From: Agelas oroides | Lineage: Eukaryota > Porifera > Demospongiae > Agelasida > Agelasidae | Direction of reading: 5' to 3' | NCBI GenBank assembly: GCA_949130485.1 | Contig: OX422186.1 | Coordinates: forward strand, 9,512,337 to 9,576,336 | DNA: 64,000 nucleotides | Shown: one piece after another, positions 24,620 to 40,749 of the stretch | Position numbering within the stretch: the first letter of the stretch is position 1 | Layout of the letters: each line of letters begins with the position of its first letter | The notes under the pieces: generated by a model | The model's input: the letters and a program-made list of their open reading frames with translations, nothing else | Told to the model about the DNA's origin: nothing | Databases searched by the model: none | Position numbers and translations under genes: made by a program

Positions 24620-25715
24620 CTACGCAGCTTTCTCTTCCTGTTGGTCGACTGAACTGGCACTGCTGTTGGAGCTTGTGTCATGTTCCAATGGCTTCTCCTT
24701 GCCCATCTCTCTCTTCTCTTCTCCTCTTTCGACCTCCTGTTCTTCTTCTTCCTTTATTTTCTCCACGGAGGAGGGAGGGAATGCCAGTTTTACAGCAGGA
24801 ACACTCTGCAAGTGTGTGTGTAATAGTTTCACTTAAGTTCATGAAAAAAAGTACAAGAAGAGCAATAATAACAATAAACTATCAGACCTGTCTTGTTAGC
24901 CTTCCTGGAGGGAGGGACACCTTGGTGCCCTGGTGTGCCCACTGTCCTGCAGTGAAGATGCTGGGAGTGGTGAAGGACTGGGGAGGAGAGAAAGGGGAGG
25001 TGAGGGGTGTGACACGGGAAGGACGGGAGATGCTTCGCTGCAGGGCGAGGGGAGGGGGTTGTGAGGAGGGAAAGTTGAGGGGCCGATCCTCTGGAATAGT
25101 GGGAGACACTGCAGTGCCAAGGGGTGGCTGTTTGATGGTTGGAAGCACCCCCCCACGACCATCAGGGACACCAGAAAGCTCTCGCTCTGAGGAAGGAAAG
25201 ACAATGCATGGATGATTAAAACCTGTAGCACCACTAGCCTCATTCCCAGGCCTCCCCCGTTTTTGTTCTTCGGTTTGCGTTCGCCCCTCTTCCACTTCTG
25301 TGTATTATACTGAACGCAAACCGAAGAACAAAACAGGGGAGGCCTGGGAACGAGGCTAGCACCACTATATCTGAAGATTGGTGCACACTGGAGGAAGTTT
25401 AGTGATTTTTCTGATAGGGGAGGTGTGTGGGGATTAAGTGTTCACGCTGTAGAAAGACTTTATGTATGGTCTGCACTCACTAAAGAACCCCTGAGAGTAT
25501 CTGCCACTGAGAGAGACCTTGTGCTGGGAGAGTTCATGCCTCAGTCGCTGGTTCTCCTGTTGCAGAGAATGCATGGCAGACCGAGACCCTCCAGACACAC
25601 AACAGCATACATAGTGGTAAAATGCATCGTTGGCAAACTTCCACATCAAAAGTAACACAATCACCAACACTATGGAGTGTGTGTGCATTTGTGTGTGTGT
25701 GTGTGTGTATGTGTG

Positions 25716-25746
<31 letters not shown>

Positions 25747-25762
25747 GTGTGTGTGTGTGTGT

Positions 25763-25811
<49 letters not shown>

Positions 25812-26819
25812 GTGTGCGTGTGTGCGTGCGTGTGTGTGTGTGGCATGTATTTGGGGAAAAGTTACTACATAAATAGACACATTATAGGCTGCACTTACCA
25901 ACGACGGCAACAATTACAAGAATGACTACAACAATTCCTACGATCAACCCCACGTCTGGTCCTTGTACAACCATCATTGTAGGCTCACTGCCAATGCAGA
26001 CATTGCCATCGCGTGATTGGCATGCTGGGGAGAGAAACAGTTCTAATTCAGTTGATGTGATATACACTGCCTTAATTAATATTTAAAGCCTGTAGACAAA
26101 ATGTCCAACTTACGGCGCATTTTACAGACAAAGGGGAAATCAGACACGGCACAGGAGTCGTGCAACCTCCATCCATCAGCAGCAAATTTTACACAGTCCC
26201 GGTTGTTGGCATTTTCAGTAGCCGGTGGAAAACTTTGAGACCAGTTGGTGTACACAGCTTCATTACCATCTACCCACCTGCACACACACACACCACGAAG
26301 GAAGCAGGAATTCCTATACTATCATGCTTTATCGGCACACACATAACACAGCTGTCTACACTAGTATGTAGTTATGCGCCTTTCCTTCTTCTGCCTCTTA
26401 ATATGGTAAATAACAGTACATGCAATCACCTGAATACTCCTTCCTGATCGATGTCATTCAGTCCAATCCAGAATTCTGTCGATCCCCTGCCCACAAAGAA
26501 CCGCGCGCGCACGTATTCGTTCTCCCTAGCAGAGTCGATGCGAAGCAGCATCCCTCCACCTTCGCGCTCGCACGTCCGATTGGCATCAAAAAAATCTTTA
26601 GGCGATTCGATGTAGCGGTAACATTGCTGACTCGAGGGATCCATGCTGTAGCTCCGGCTTGGACATATCGCTGGAGGGGAAACAAGTGAGAATGTTTAGG
26701 TCAAGTGTGGTCGCGGACCACAACTATTCCTCAAACCTACTGCTGTTCGTCTGCAGGAGCGCTCCGCGAAGTAGCGCCGCCAGTAGCAAGACACAAAAAA
26801 GATGCTTACTCTCCGCCAT
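24620..26819 (-). CDS. C-type-lectin-like transmembrane receptor, array gene 6 (complete, most divergent)
   Basis: Exons: 26741-26819, 26430-26670, 26114-26277, 25899-26024, 25481-25669, 24888-25222, 24620-24805; 439 residues. The leader (MAESKHLFCVLLLAALL...) is five residues longer and a better signal peptide than in genes 1-5. The CTLD intron is only 152 bp and lacks the insertions of the other copies, and the region upstream is unique, so this gene lies at the edge of the amplification and resembles the form before it. It shares the D/E-intron palindromic MITE with all others. Confidence 0.86.
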
Positions 26820-26978
26820 CCTTCAAGTGGGGGAGGGGCTCGTTTATTTTTGGAGGTTGCTAGGAGGATCTCGCAAGCCACGCCCAATATTGTACGATCG
26901 CGTAACACAATGGATCACGTTAACTTCAGCGTTGTGGCTGGATTGTTCATATAGCCTGTAGCTGTCACGCATGAGGAT
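26820..26978. promoter_or_regulatory. Divergent promoter between lectin gene 6 and STMC6 gene A
   Basis: Only 159 bp separate the start codon of lectin gene 6 (minus, 26819) from that of the six-cysteine gene A (plus, 26979). Both genes must start transcription within or near this stretch. It includes a GGGGGAGGGGCTC block and CGATCGCG. No TATA box is evident. Confidence 0.5.
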
Positions 26979-30813
<3,835 letters not shown>

Positions 30814-30985
30814 TGTCTCCAGAGCCAAACTTTATCAACATCCGCACATAGTGACGTTAGTTTGATTTGCAGATTATGTTTATGCTCACATGATTGACTT
30901 GTCTATTATCATTATCACATGATCAAAAGCGGACGTAGCGAAACTAAGTCGAGTCGAGAGTCTCCCCTCACTTACAGCGCTAGCG

Positions 30986-32458
30986 ATGGGTCTACCTTTG
31001 TGCTCCCTGGTCGTTTTGCTAGCATGCTTCGTGGTGCCGGTAAGTGGCTGTGTCAGAAATATTGTGAGGGGAAGTCAGACGTCCCGGGCTCGTAAGAGTG
31101 CTTGGGAGGGTTCTCTTGTGCGGGCCTGGGAACGAGGGCGCCTTCTCCTTTGCCTTTGTGCATGGATACGAAAGAGTGTGTAGGTCACTGGCACGCAAAT
31201 TCATCACATTGAGGAGGTCTGTGCAGAAGTATAATTTATCTGGTTTGTTGTATTTCTCATCCACAGGCACCAGCTGATGTCACCTGTTACGATGATGATG
31301 GTAATTATTGGACGTAAGTAGTAGCTATCCAGATGGTCTGTGAGATAGAGAGATTTTATAGGATGCTCAAGGGATTGGTAACTGGTCGCAATTGCATACA
31401 GGATTTTGAACTAGTTTAATACGTACCTGTTAGAAGAGGATTTATTGTGGAGGACACTGCTAGGTTTACTGATCAGTTTGGGATCGACTGAGAGTTCAGC
31501 CAGAGGGTGTGCAAGATTTATTTTGCTAGTTGTGGACCTTTCAGAACATGCTGTATCTGCATACATTGCGGCTCTTCATACAGGTTTTGAATCAGTGGCG
31601 TAGGCAAGCTGGGGCACACTGGGGCACATGCCCTAGCAACTAGAGGCTGTGCCCCACTGGTGCTGGCGCACCTGAAAATTATCAGCACCAAATGTACCAT
31701 TGTCAACCACGAATCTGGCACTAAGAATGCATGAAGGTGTTGAAATTGAGCTGCGCAGAATAGCTATCTGTATCTTCAGAATAATAAGATCTTGTATGCT
31801 CCCCTGATCTCAATGTATGCGAGTTTGCCGTAAGTAGTGAAGTGACTTTAAATCGATTTGTACCGAAGGTATGTTCGAAGTGCTCCTGATTCAAGGTGAC
31901 GTTACGGCCTAAGTCACCCTCAGAACCTACCTGGGAAGCTAAAAAATTCCAAAATTTCCCCAGACCCCCCTAGTTGCTTCTACATTTTGCACAGAAGTTA
32001 TCGCAAACATAGTGTGCCCAATGCCCATGGTGTGCCCTGACATCAGCTGTGTTCTGGCTACGCCTCTGTTTAAGGGAAAATGAACATGCATTACTCTCGT
32101 TTTCCCTGCAGATGTCCTTATGCCTGTTGTTCCGATGACATCCCTGGCTGCTGTGTTAATATTGGTGCTGTATACTGGTATGCATGGTGAGTCACAGTGT
32201 TGATTGAAGGAATCTCCCTAGTGCTCTAACCTACTATGTCTTCACATCCTCCATAGGCTCCTTGTATCCATGTTTGTGATGATCCTCCTGTGTGCATGCC
32301 TTGCGTGTGCAGGCTATGGCTACCGTAGGCACTATGTGGTCCGGAGGGTGGTGTATGCACCACCTACTACCACCACTGTCATTTCAGCTGCAGGTAATTG
32401 CCGAGCGCCTTAGCGCGAGGCTACTAATCGTGCAGTGTAGTCAGCTCGCGTTTGTATG

Positions 32459-32522
<64 letters not shown>

Positions 32523-33110
32523 ACACTTTAATTGCGTGGGCGCGGTTTCTGTGGTCTCGTCCCCAGACTACTAGCCACGTCAGTGGTACTGGTCCGACCA
32601 GGAGGCGATCAAAAGATCGTGCGCGTGCGAGAGCCGAAACGGAGCAGGGGCCACATGGTACTGGTGGGAGCAGGAGGCAATCGACGTGTGAAAAAGATCG
32701 TCCGAGAGCCGAAATGGAGCAGAAACAGTCAAAGCGTGATCGTGCTAGAGAGCGAAGACGGAAACAAAGGGACACTGCATCAGAAGAGAGTAAGGCAAAG
32801 GAGAAAGAGTCTGACAGATACTCGCATGACACTACGCTCACTTCCTGAAACTCTTCAGACGACCGCTTTGCCATCTTATCGCTCTATCTCGTCTCCAGCA
32901 CCTAGCACCTACACGCTAGCGCTACACGTGGTTACAACGGATATCTACTTGCATACTTCCGGATATTCTTCTGCGCGAGGCATACTCTGCGCATGCGTAT
33001 TCCTAGTACTATGTTTAGAAACATTAAGAATGCAGTTGTTTACGAAAGTGCTCTCATTAGAAAATATTGTTTTGATTAACTATTGACCACTACTTTTTCT
33101 CCCTCCCCTC

Positions 33111-33177
<67 letters not shown>

Positions 33178-33210
33178 CATGCACACACACACACACATAC
33201 ACACACACAC

Positions 33211-33244
<34 letters not shown>

Positions 33245-33366
33245 GAATAGCTCCTGCCTACCAGTCATACACACCTGCTACAGACCAGTACCAGCCATAC
33301 AAACCTGCTAAACACCCTCCTCCCTACTATCCACCAAGTGCCCCTCCCAACTACGGCACTTCATAG
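30986..33366 (+). CDS. Six-cysteine single-pass membrane protein with PPxY tail, gene B (STMC6/CYYR1-like)
   Basis: Exons: 30986-31039, 31267-31313, 32112-32186, 32257-32393, 33251-33366; 429 bases, 142 residues. Same exon phases and order as gene A: signal peptide (MGLPLCSLVVLLACFVVP), six-cysteine ectodomain (CYDDDGNYWTCPYACC...GCC), helix (LLVSMFVMILLCACLAC), YRRHYVVRR, and a shorter Tyr/Pro tail with PPPYYPP and PPNYG. Genes A and B are a tandem duplication; their helix exons match closely and the tails diverge in repeat number. The last intron again ends in a CA tract (33118-33244). Confidence 0.82.
31594..32068. mobile_element. MITE with CAGTGGCGTAG ends (hAT-like)
   Basis: 475 bp starts CAGTGGCGTAGGCAAGC and ends GGCTACGCCTCTG, in intron 2 of gene B. 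No transposase. The flanks give no convincing 8-bp duplication. Confidence 0.5.
32459..32517. repeat. (TA)n microsatellite
   Basis: About 58 bp of alternating TA in intron 4 of gene B. Confidence 0.95.
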
Positions 33367-33572
33367 ATTTCCTGTAACCATGCAATTCCCCAGGACTTTT
33401 TTGAGTGTGTGCTACCAGACTACATGTATAGCTTGTACAACCTTCTAGCTGTGTGTGTTACCTGACTACATGACTAGATAGTTTGTAGTATTATGTGTAC
33501 ACCCAATTTTGCGAAATTATGAAAAAATTGAAAAACTTGTAGTATAATTATGAACCTAGAACCAATCTGTAC

Positions 33573-34330
33573 TAGTACACAGCCAAAAATTTTCTGACCC
33601 GATACAGTTCCGTTGCCAAAAAGTTCTGTTACGGGCGTATTTTCGGAACTGAACCAGTACCGCAGTAGCATCAGGACAGTATCAGATCAGTACGCACATA
33701 TCTGTATCAGACCTGTACGAACAGCATGTCTTAGGGCTGTTTTTGCTGAACTGATACAGAGCTGCAGAACTGATACAGATCCGATTTACAGTTCAGTATC
33801 AGACCCGTTGCCAAAAAGTTCTGTTGCGTTTCTGGGTACAGATCTGGATCAGATTGGTTCCAATTCTGATTCAAAACGTACGATTTTGCTGTGTATAGTC
33901 TCGTGCCCATAGTCTCGTGACCAGCCGGAAAAACCTACGGAAAATCCGTCTGGTAACGTTTAGTCTCGTGCCCAGCCGGAAATAACCTACGGAAAATCCG
34001 TCTGGTAACATTGCGCGCCTTTCTTGGGCTTTTGCACACGTCAGCAGGGTTTGAACGCGGCCATATATGGATGTTCTCACCTCTACATGGCTTCAATTAT
34101 CACCAATTAGCATCCGCACAAGCGCTAGGGCGCCAGTGGGCCGCCCGAATAATTGGACATACTACAATTTGATTGGCACGTTCAAATAACTCCGTCGTAA
34201 GTAGAAAAGCCCCAGAATCGAGCCCAACGTTACCAGACGGATTTTCTATAGGTTTTTCCGGCTGGTCACGAGACTAGGTAACGTTGGGCTCGATTCTGGG
34301 GCTGGGTCTGGGCGCCGGCACGAGACTAAT
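33573..34330. mobile_element. Cluster of nested MITEs between gene B and OGG1
   Basis: 33573-33896 has ends of the form ACACAGC(C)AAAA and an interior rich in GAACTGATACAGATC-like inverted motifs. 33897-34330 starts TAGTCTCGTGCCCA, ends GGCACGAGACTA, and repeats inverted blocks CCAGCCGGAAAAACC and CAGACGGATTTTC, so it is a larger TAGTCTCG-type palindrome with a second copy nested inside. No genes seen in 33367-34412. Confidence 0.6.
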
Positions 34331-34412
34331 CTGTACCTGCATGGTGAGTGTATTCACGTGATTGAATTCGAAACTGGACTATCTTGTACTGTCACTGCGG
34401 AGCTAGAGAGAT

Positions 34413-35953
34413 ATGGGAGGGCGGTGGCATGCTGTGGAGCTGCCCAGTGTGGATGCTCTCTCCCTTGGTTTGACCCTTTCCTGTGGGCAAGCATTTCGCT
34501 GGGTGAAAACAGGAGAGGGGCTGTGTACAGGGACCGCTAGGAAGATTACATGGTACGTACATGTAAGAAGAATAGATATCATATGTGAGAGACCACTGAC
34601 ATGCATGTTTTGCACACATACAGTGGACCAGTGCCGCTAGCACTAGACAGAAGGGTGAGGGATGGAGGCTGGACAGAGTGGACTGGAACCATTGGAGAGA
34701 GGTGAAGCTATATGTGTTGCATGGGTGGGTGCATTGCCTATTCTGCTCTTGCTCATCTCTTTCTCTCTGCACACATGTTACAGGCTGTTCACACTGGTTC
34801 AGTTCCACACCACCCTCTACTACTATCAACACACATCCTCCTCCTCTCAAGCACAGGACCACAAAGCAGTAGTGGACTACTTCCGTATCTCGGAGGATCT
34901 TACTGCACTCTACCAGCAGTGGGGAGAGAAAGACACTAACTTCCAGCAGAGGGCCTCACACTGTAAGGGGGTGCGGCTACTGCGACAAGACCCCTTTGAA
35001 GCACTCATAGCATTTATCTGTTCTTCAAACAACAATGTTCCTCGGATCTCACTCATGCTCAACAAACTCTGTCAGCAGTTTGGATGCTGTGTGGGCCACT
35101 ACAAGGAGAAAGACTACTTCAGCTTTCCTCCAGCAGAGTCTCTGGCCAGTGAAGGATGTGAGGAGGTACTGAGGAAGCTGGGGTTTGGGTACCGTGCCAA
35201 GTATGTTCATCAGACTGCTAGGGTCATCATGGAGCAGCATGGTGGAGTCAAGTGGCTGGCCTCCCTGAGAGATAGATTATACAAGGAGGCTTGGGAGACA
35301 TTGCAGCACCTGCCAGGGGTAGGGGGGAAGGTGGCTGACTGTGTGTGCCTCATGGCTCTGGACCACGTGGGAGCAGTGCCAGTGGACACGCATGTGTGGC
35401 ATGTTGCAGTGCGGGACTACGGGATAGGTGAGACAAAGGGCAGTGGCACATTGACAGCCAGGAGGTACAGGGAAGTGGGTAAGTTAGAACATCCTAGAAA
35501 TGTCCAGTTACACATAACCATACCTAGAAATGTCCCGGTAACGTACCTAGAGGTGTCTGGTAATATAAACATCCCCATAACATACCTAGAAATGTCTAGG
35601 TAATGTACCCGTGCATGCTCATATGTTTTTGCACAAACACTTGCCAACCTTCCCCCATCATCAGGTGATCTTTTTCGCTCCATATTTGGTGAGAAAGCAG
35701 GCTGGGCACAGACAGTACGTCTTACTGCTGGGCACTATATAGCTGTTCTACATGTACTCACTTTCAGTCACAAATTCATTATTTGCAGGTGTTGTTCACA
35801 GCAGAGTTACAGAGAAGCAACCGAGCGTCAGCTTCTCTGCCACCACCCCCTCCCTCTACTCCAACTAGTAAGAAGAGAAAACAAGCCGAAAAGACCCACC
35901 AGCTCTCAGCTAAGACTCGCAAACAACTCTGTCCCCTCCCAGAGACCAGCTAG
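34413..35953 (+). CDS. OGG1: 8-oxoguanine DNA glycosylase OGG1
   Basis: Exons: 34413-34552, 34784-35478, 35665-35714, 35789-35953; 1050 bases, 349 residues (human alpha form 345). It excises 8-oxoguanine opposite cytosine and nicks the abasic site in base excision repair. N-terminal OGG domain (LSCGQAFRW near residue 25), then the HhH-GPD domain with GVRLLRQDPFEALIAFICSS at about 109-128, NNN at 129-131, LPGVGGKVADC with catalytic Lys229, and PVDTHVW with Asp248. Both catalytic residues are 19 positions before their human equivalents (249 and 268). The basic C-terminal tail (SKKRKQ) may be a nuclear signal. The second exon carries nearly all of the catalytic domain. Confidence 0.95.
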
Positions 35954-36057
35954 CAGAGATTGTCATACACTCACTGCTAGAGTTGAAATCACACTAATGT
36001 AATTTGGTAAATGTTTAACAAGTGTATCAAAACTAATGTCTTTATCGTGCATGAACA

Positions 36058-39000
36058 TCAGAGTTCCTCCTTTTTGTGTTGTGTTTTCTTCTCCTTCTTG
36101 CCCAATGCATATGTAGCTTTCCTCTCCAGAAATCGGGTTATGTCCCTCTCCTTCATCTCTCCCTCATACTTCACCACCTTCCCATCTTGAGCACCAACAA
36201 AGAAAATGGAAGGAAAATCTGAGTATTCGAACTGGGTGGGGGAATCGTTGGCTGTTGCATCAAACTTTGCAATGACAAGTTTCTTGTTTTTCTTGTATTT
36301 TTTTGCAAGTTCTCTGTACTTTGGCTCCAGAGTTTTGCATGGCTCGCTCCATGGCACGTAGAACTCCACCAAAACATCTGCCTTTGGGTTGAACACAATC
36401 TCCTGGAAGGTTGATCCAACAACTACTGTCACTGGGCCATCATTTCGCCTTGGCCTTGGCTGGGAATGTACATGGGGTGTCAGATCTCCAGAGAAGTAAG
36501 CCTGAGGAATGGGGTAATGCACAGGTAATGCACAGTACGTTGAGGGCATAATGCACCGTATTCTCCACTTCACCCTTGTTTCTGTGGTTACCATAACAGG
36601 TAGTAGGTCCATAAGCTACAGTACCTTGTTTACAGTGTAATCTACTTTGCATGTTTCTAATAACATACCTTGTTTATAGTGAAAACTACCATGTGTGTTT
36701 ACTAATAACAAGAAGGACCAATCAGAGTGGAGAGATAAACCATAGTAAACGGGGATTTATGGCCATAAACAACCCTTGCCCTCAGGCTGGGTCATTTATG
36801 GACCATAAATCCTTGTCTACTGTGGTTTATCTATTGTACATATACTGAGAGCATAGTGCACAGTACGTTGAGAGCATAATGCACAGTATGCTGAGGGAAA
36901 TGTGCAGGGTATAATTACAATGACAGTATTGAGAACAATTAATGCACAGACAATGAACAGTACAGTGAAAACATTGCACAATGTATTGAGGGTAATGCAT
37001 AGTACATATTGCATGAGGATGATATACAGTATACTACACATACTGAGGGTCACCATGATGAACTTATGCATATATAAATACACCACAAAAATTGTGGCGC
37101 CCTGACCTCCACAAATTCCATCAGCTCCTCTTCCTCTATGTCCCCTGAAAAGGCGTACCGCTCCCTGTCACTGCCCCACAGTCCTACCACCACATCCTCC
37201 CCCGAATCTCCAAATCCCAGAACGGTTACCTCCCTTCGAAATGCCTCCTCGTCACTCATCACCACCTTTATACGTCCGTGAAAGGCAGCTGCCACACCAA
37301 GCAGTCGATTACGCCAGTACTGGATGTCTGTGTGTGTGTGTGTGTGTGTGTGTTGGATGAAAGAAAAATAAACAATGGCCATCATGTGAAGCCAACACTG
37401 CCATCTTCAACTCACTTTTCCCCTCTCCTGTCCTGTCCATCTCAAGGTAGGCTACCAGCAGGGGGTAACTGTTGTACCAGTCCTGATTCTCCAAGTCTCT
37501 GAGACCCACCAGAGGCCTGGCTGCCTCCAACACGCGCTGCAGGGCTTCACTTACATTCCCCCCTAGACGTCCCTTGAAAGTAGACACAGCCGGTTCATAC
37601 CGGGACTGGAGCCTGGCAAGAACAGAAGAGAAAGAGTCCAACACATGAAATTTGGTTTTTTGGCCATGCAGACTTACATCTGTGGTTTGAAAATGGACAC
37701 AGTTCCCATCTTGGCACCGTATGTCTTTGCTAGTTCTTCACTGAAGCTGTGTGCAAACCCCAGAGGGCCCCCTCTACCTTTGTCTGCAACCTCCATAAAG
37801 TCAGTTAGCAGCTGGTCAGACTCACTGGAGGGAAAGGCAATCACCACAGGATCTATGTGCTCAAGCCAAAACTGCTCCAGCTCTCGTTTGTTGTGCAGTA
37901 GTGTGGAGGCTGGCCCTGACTGCTGCAGCATGTAGTTCACGATGCCTATATACATGTGTATGCATATTGGTAAGGGAGATAATCCAGTCTGCACGCACTC
38001 ATGCACGCACAGCTGGGTTCATTAGCTACAGCCTCCTCCACTTACCATGGTGTTTTCTTGTTCCTTCATACTCATACTCCCTCCCCTTCCGAAACAGCTT
38101 CATAGTTGGGTAGCCATCAATACCATGCCGAGAAGCAAGGTCTTTTTCGACTGTGGCGTCCACCTTTGCCAGAAGAATGCCATGTTCCTTGAGGTCTCTG
38201 GCAGCTTTCTTGTACTCGGGGTCAAGAGTTTTGCAGTGTTCACACCTATTTTCATATGTATATAAGATGAAGAATGACAGACGTCCACAAATGACAAAAT
38301 TGTCTTTAAAGGACTGCAGGCTTACCATGGAGCATAGAACTCTACCAGTATGAGTTCAGCATTGTTGACAGTGTGTGTGAAGTTGTCTGCTGTGAGGACT
38401 AATACCTCATTGGGAGGAGGGCGCCATTCTGGACTGGCCTGCTCCTTCATGAACTCCACAATAGCTGCAAGAAATGTACCCTTACATTTCACATGCACGT
38501 AAGGGCACCTAATTAAGCACTAGTCTCGCAAGCCACACCCTTCGCAGAGAGGAAGTGTCTGGTCACACTGCAACCATCGAGTTGTTGCGACCAATGAAAT
38601 CCACGCTCTTCATAGATTAGGATCTGTTGTCATGGGTTAGCAATTACGTCACGTGTTTAGCGAATGTCAGCATCTTATTATCTAACCGCTATGTTCGATA
38701 ATTGTGTTCCTCAGTGATCATCTGCAGCGTGACCAGACCCTTCCTCTCTGCAAAGGGTGTGGCTTGTGAGACTAATTAAGCTCTTTATGCATGGTTGCTC
38801 ACCACTGGCATGACGAGGTCCATCATAGTCGTATGAAACTCCATCGTGAAAGACCTTTAGGGTGGGGTAGTTCATCACCTCATAGCGGCTAGCCAACCGT
38901 GGCTCCTCAGTGACATCCACAATAGCCAGGGGGAGAGGCGGGTCGTGAGAGGCAAGCTCCACTGCTGCACGTTCATACTCTGGGGCTAGCCGCTGGCAGT

Positions 39001-39265
39001 GACCACACCTGCAGACGGAAGAGTTTAACACTCCCTAGCCTGCAAATATGGCGGGTGGGGCTGGAGGTGTGCGTTAGTTGGAGTACCCCACCTACCATGG
39101 TGCATAGAACTCCACTAGAATCAGGGGATTAGAAGCGATCGCACTGTCAAAGGTGTCTGATGTGAGGGTCATCACACGACCGGTTCCTCCTCCGTCCTTC
39201 TTCCCCAGAGCGACAGCTGTGAGCGCCAGAAGAACGACAAACTGCAACTGCCAACGGCGAGACAT
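36058..39265 (-). CDS. PDIA4: ER protein disulfide isomerase, ERp72/PDIA4 type, with altered active sites
   Basis: Exons: 39096-39265, 38803-39008, 38326-38464, 38046-38245, 37678-37945, 37416-37612, 37107-37327, 36058-36501; 1845 bases, 614 residues. Signal peptide, then thioredoxin-like domains a0, a, b, b', a', and a C-terminal KEEL ER-retrieval signal. It catalyses disulfide formation and exchange in the ER lumen. Active sites: WCGHC (first, normal), WCEHC (second, Glu for Gly), and WSEPC (third), where the first, nucleophilic cysteine is Ser. The third domain should therefore not catalyse oxidation but could still bind substrate. Each CxxC motif is split from its APW by an intron at the same codon in the first two domains. 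It converges on OGG1, with 104 bp between the stop codons. Confidence 0.93.
36716..36835. mobile_element. Hairpin MITE in ERp72 intron 7
   Basis: Arms of the type GATAAACCATAGTAAAC and GGATTTATGGCCATAAA. It is related to the hairpin part of the 12421-12816 insertion (both have AGGACCAATCAG/AAGGACCAATCAG nearby). Intron 7 (36502-37106) otherwise contains only AT-rich DNA with direct repeats of GCATAATGCACAGTA. Confidence 0.5.
38521..38774. mobile_element. MITE with long TAGTCTC inverted ends in ERp72 intron 2
   Basis: 254 bp with about 52-bp inverted ends starting TAGTCTCGCAAGCCACACCC, flanked by ATTAAGCAC and ATTAAGCTC (8 of 9 match). It belongs to the 9-bp-duplication group. Confidence 0.85.
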
Positions 39266-40749
39266 GGCTTCAAATTTGGGAATTTCCCTTCTGGAAATTC
39301 TGTCTCGTTCCCAAGTCCGTACCGAAGAATGGCTTGAGACTTTAATGCGCACTAATTGGAGCTTTATCCCGCCTTGTCCTTGTCAGTATCAGTACAGAAC
39401 AGCCAGCTCTTCCCGAACTTCCATTGTGTTTAGGAGTCTAAGAAGCACAGATGTACAGGGTAGGCGTGAAGCGAAGTAACTCAGAAACCGGTGGACCGAG
39501 TGAAATTACTGTGTTGGTGAGTGAGAACCAGTTTAGACGCATAAGGCCATACAGGTGTCATAGGATGGGATGTCCCCCCCTTAAATTGTCCCCCCGGACA
39601 CGTGGTCCTAGGACCAGCTGTCCCCCAGGACAACTTGTCCTAGGACCACGTGTCCCCCTAGGACAGCTGGTCCTAGCCCATGTGTCCCCCTTAGGACGAG
39701 TTGTCCCCCCCATTAGTCAGCGGTTACAAAGTAGCTACACTATCCTCTGCGGCCATTCTGTCCACCAAAACTAAAACTTCAACTTGATGTCAGTAGATAG
39801 TCTCGTGCCCAGACTACATGCTTCTACTGACTAGTCTCGTTTCCAGACCGGCGGGGGCAAAAAATGCGGTTTGGAAACTAGACTAGTCAATAGAAGCACC
39901 GTATGCCGTCCTCTGCATGAGAGTGCTCAGCCAGCCTTGTTCTCAGGCCCCGCACCCAGCTTCCCATCACTGGAAAGTGAGGGTGGTACTTCGCGGTGGG
40001 GGGACGTCCTGTCCTGGCAGGGGACATTTGGTCCTAGGACCACACGTCCGGGGGGACAGCTAGTCCTAGGACCACGCGTCCGGGGGGACAGCTAGTCCTA
40101 GGACCACATGTCCGGGGGGACATCTGGTCCGGGGGGACACGTGGTCCTCCCACACCGTAAAAGCTTTAATTGGCGCCTCTGTGAAGGGCGCTTTCTAGAT
40201 TTCGCACCCGACTCGTGCGACTTTCGAGACTACTAGTTCTTCAACTGTTGTTGAGCCTTTCATTGATCTCTGGACTCCAAACATGCTTGTATTGATGATA
40301 GCCTCGTATAACATACTCCAGTTCGACTGTTGTCAGTGTAGCCATACTCAGCTCTTTTGAACTTCACGAGTTCATTGGAAAGGTGTCAGTTGTGCTCTAA
40401 TTCGAAGGCGCCTCTCTAAACAAAACGCCCCCAGGGGCCGAAGAATTTTTTCGCTCCAAACAAGGCGCCTTTGCAGATCGTATTATTTTTTAACGGCACC
40501 TTAATTAAAGCTTTTACGGTAGTAAGTAAATTATTTGTTTCTCGATCAGGCAAAACTTTCAAATCCAAAATCTCACATGTATCTACATGTATACACTTCA
40601 TCAACTACTATCACATGTAGCCACCTTCTAAGAGAATCAGGGCAAGCGACTCTTTACAACAGTCAACAAGAAGTAAGGAGATTATTGTAAACAACCTGTG
40701 TCACAAAGTAAATGGGCCCTTGAAGTAGGTGGTATTTTGTGTCCTTTAG
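39266..40749. other. ERp72/SENP intergenic region with two fold-back elements
   Basis: The stretch includes the divergent promoter region of ERp72. 39566-39710 and 40008-40145 are opposed clusters of GTCCTAGGACC and TGTCCCCC/GGGGGACA blocks. 39797-39895 holds TAGTCTCG-type palindrome pieces. 40156-40525 is a separate element with inverted ends CCGTAAAAGCTTTAATT. The first coding exon of SENP must lie in or near 40526-40749 or within the elements; I could not fix it. Confidence 0.55.

Noticed and set aside
34392-34862. 156-residue minus-strand open frame opposite OGG1
   Set aside because: It is antisense to the first two OGG1 exons and the intron, which are strongly supported by homology.
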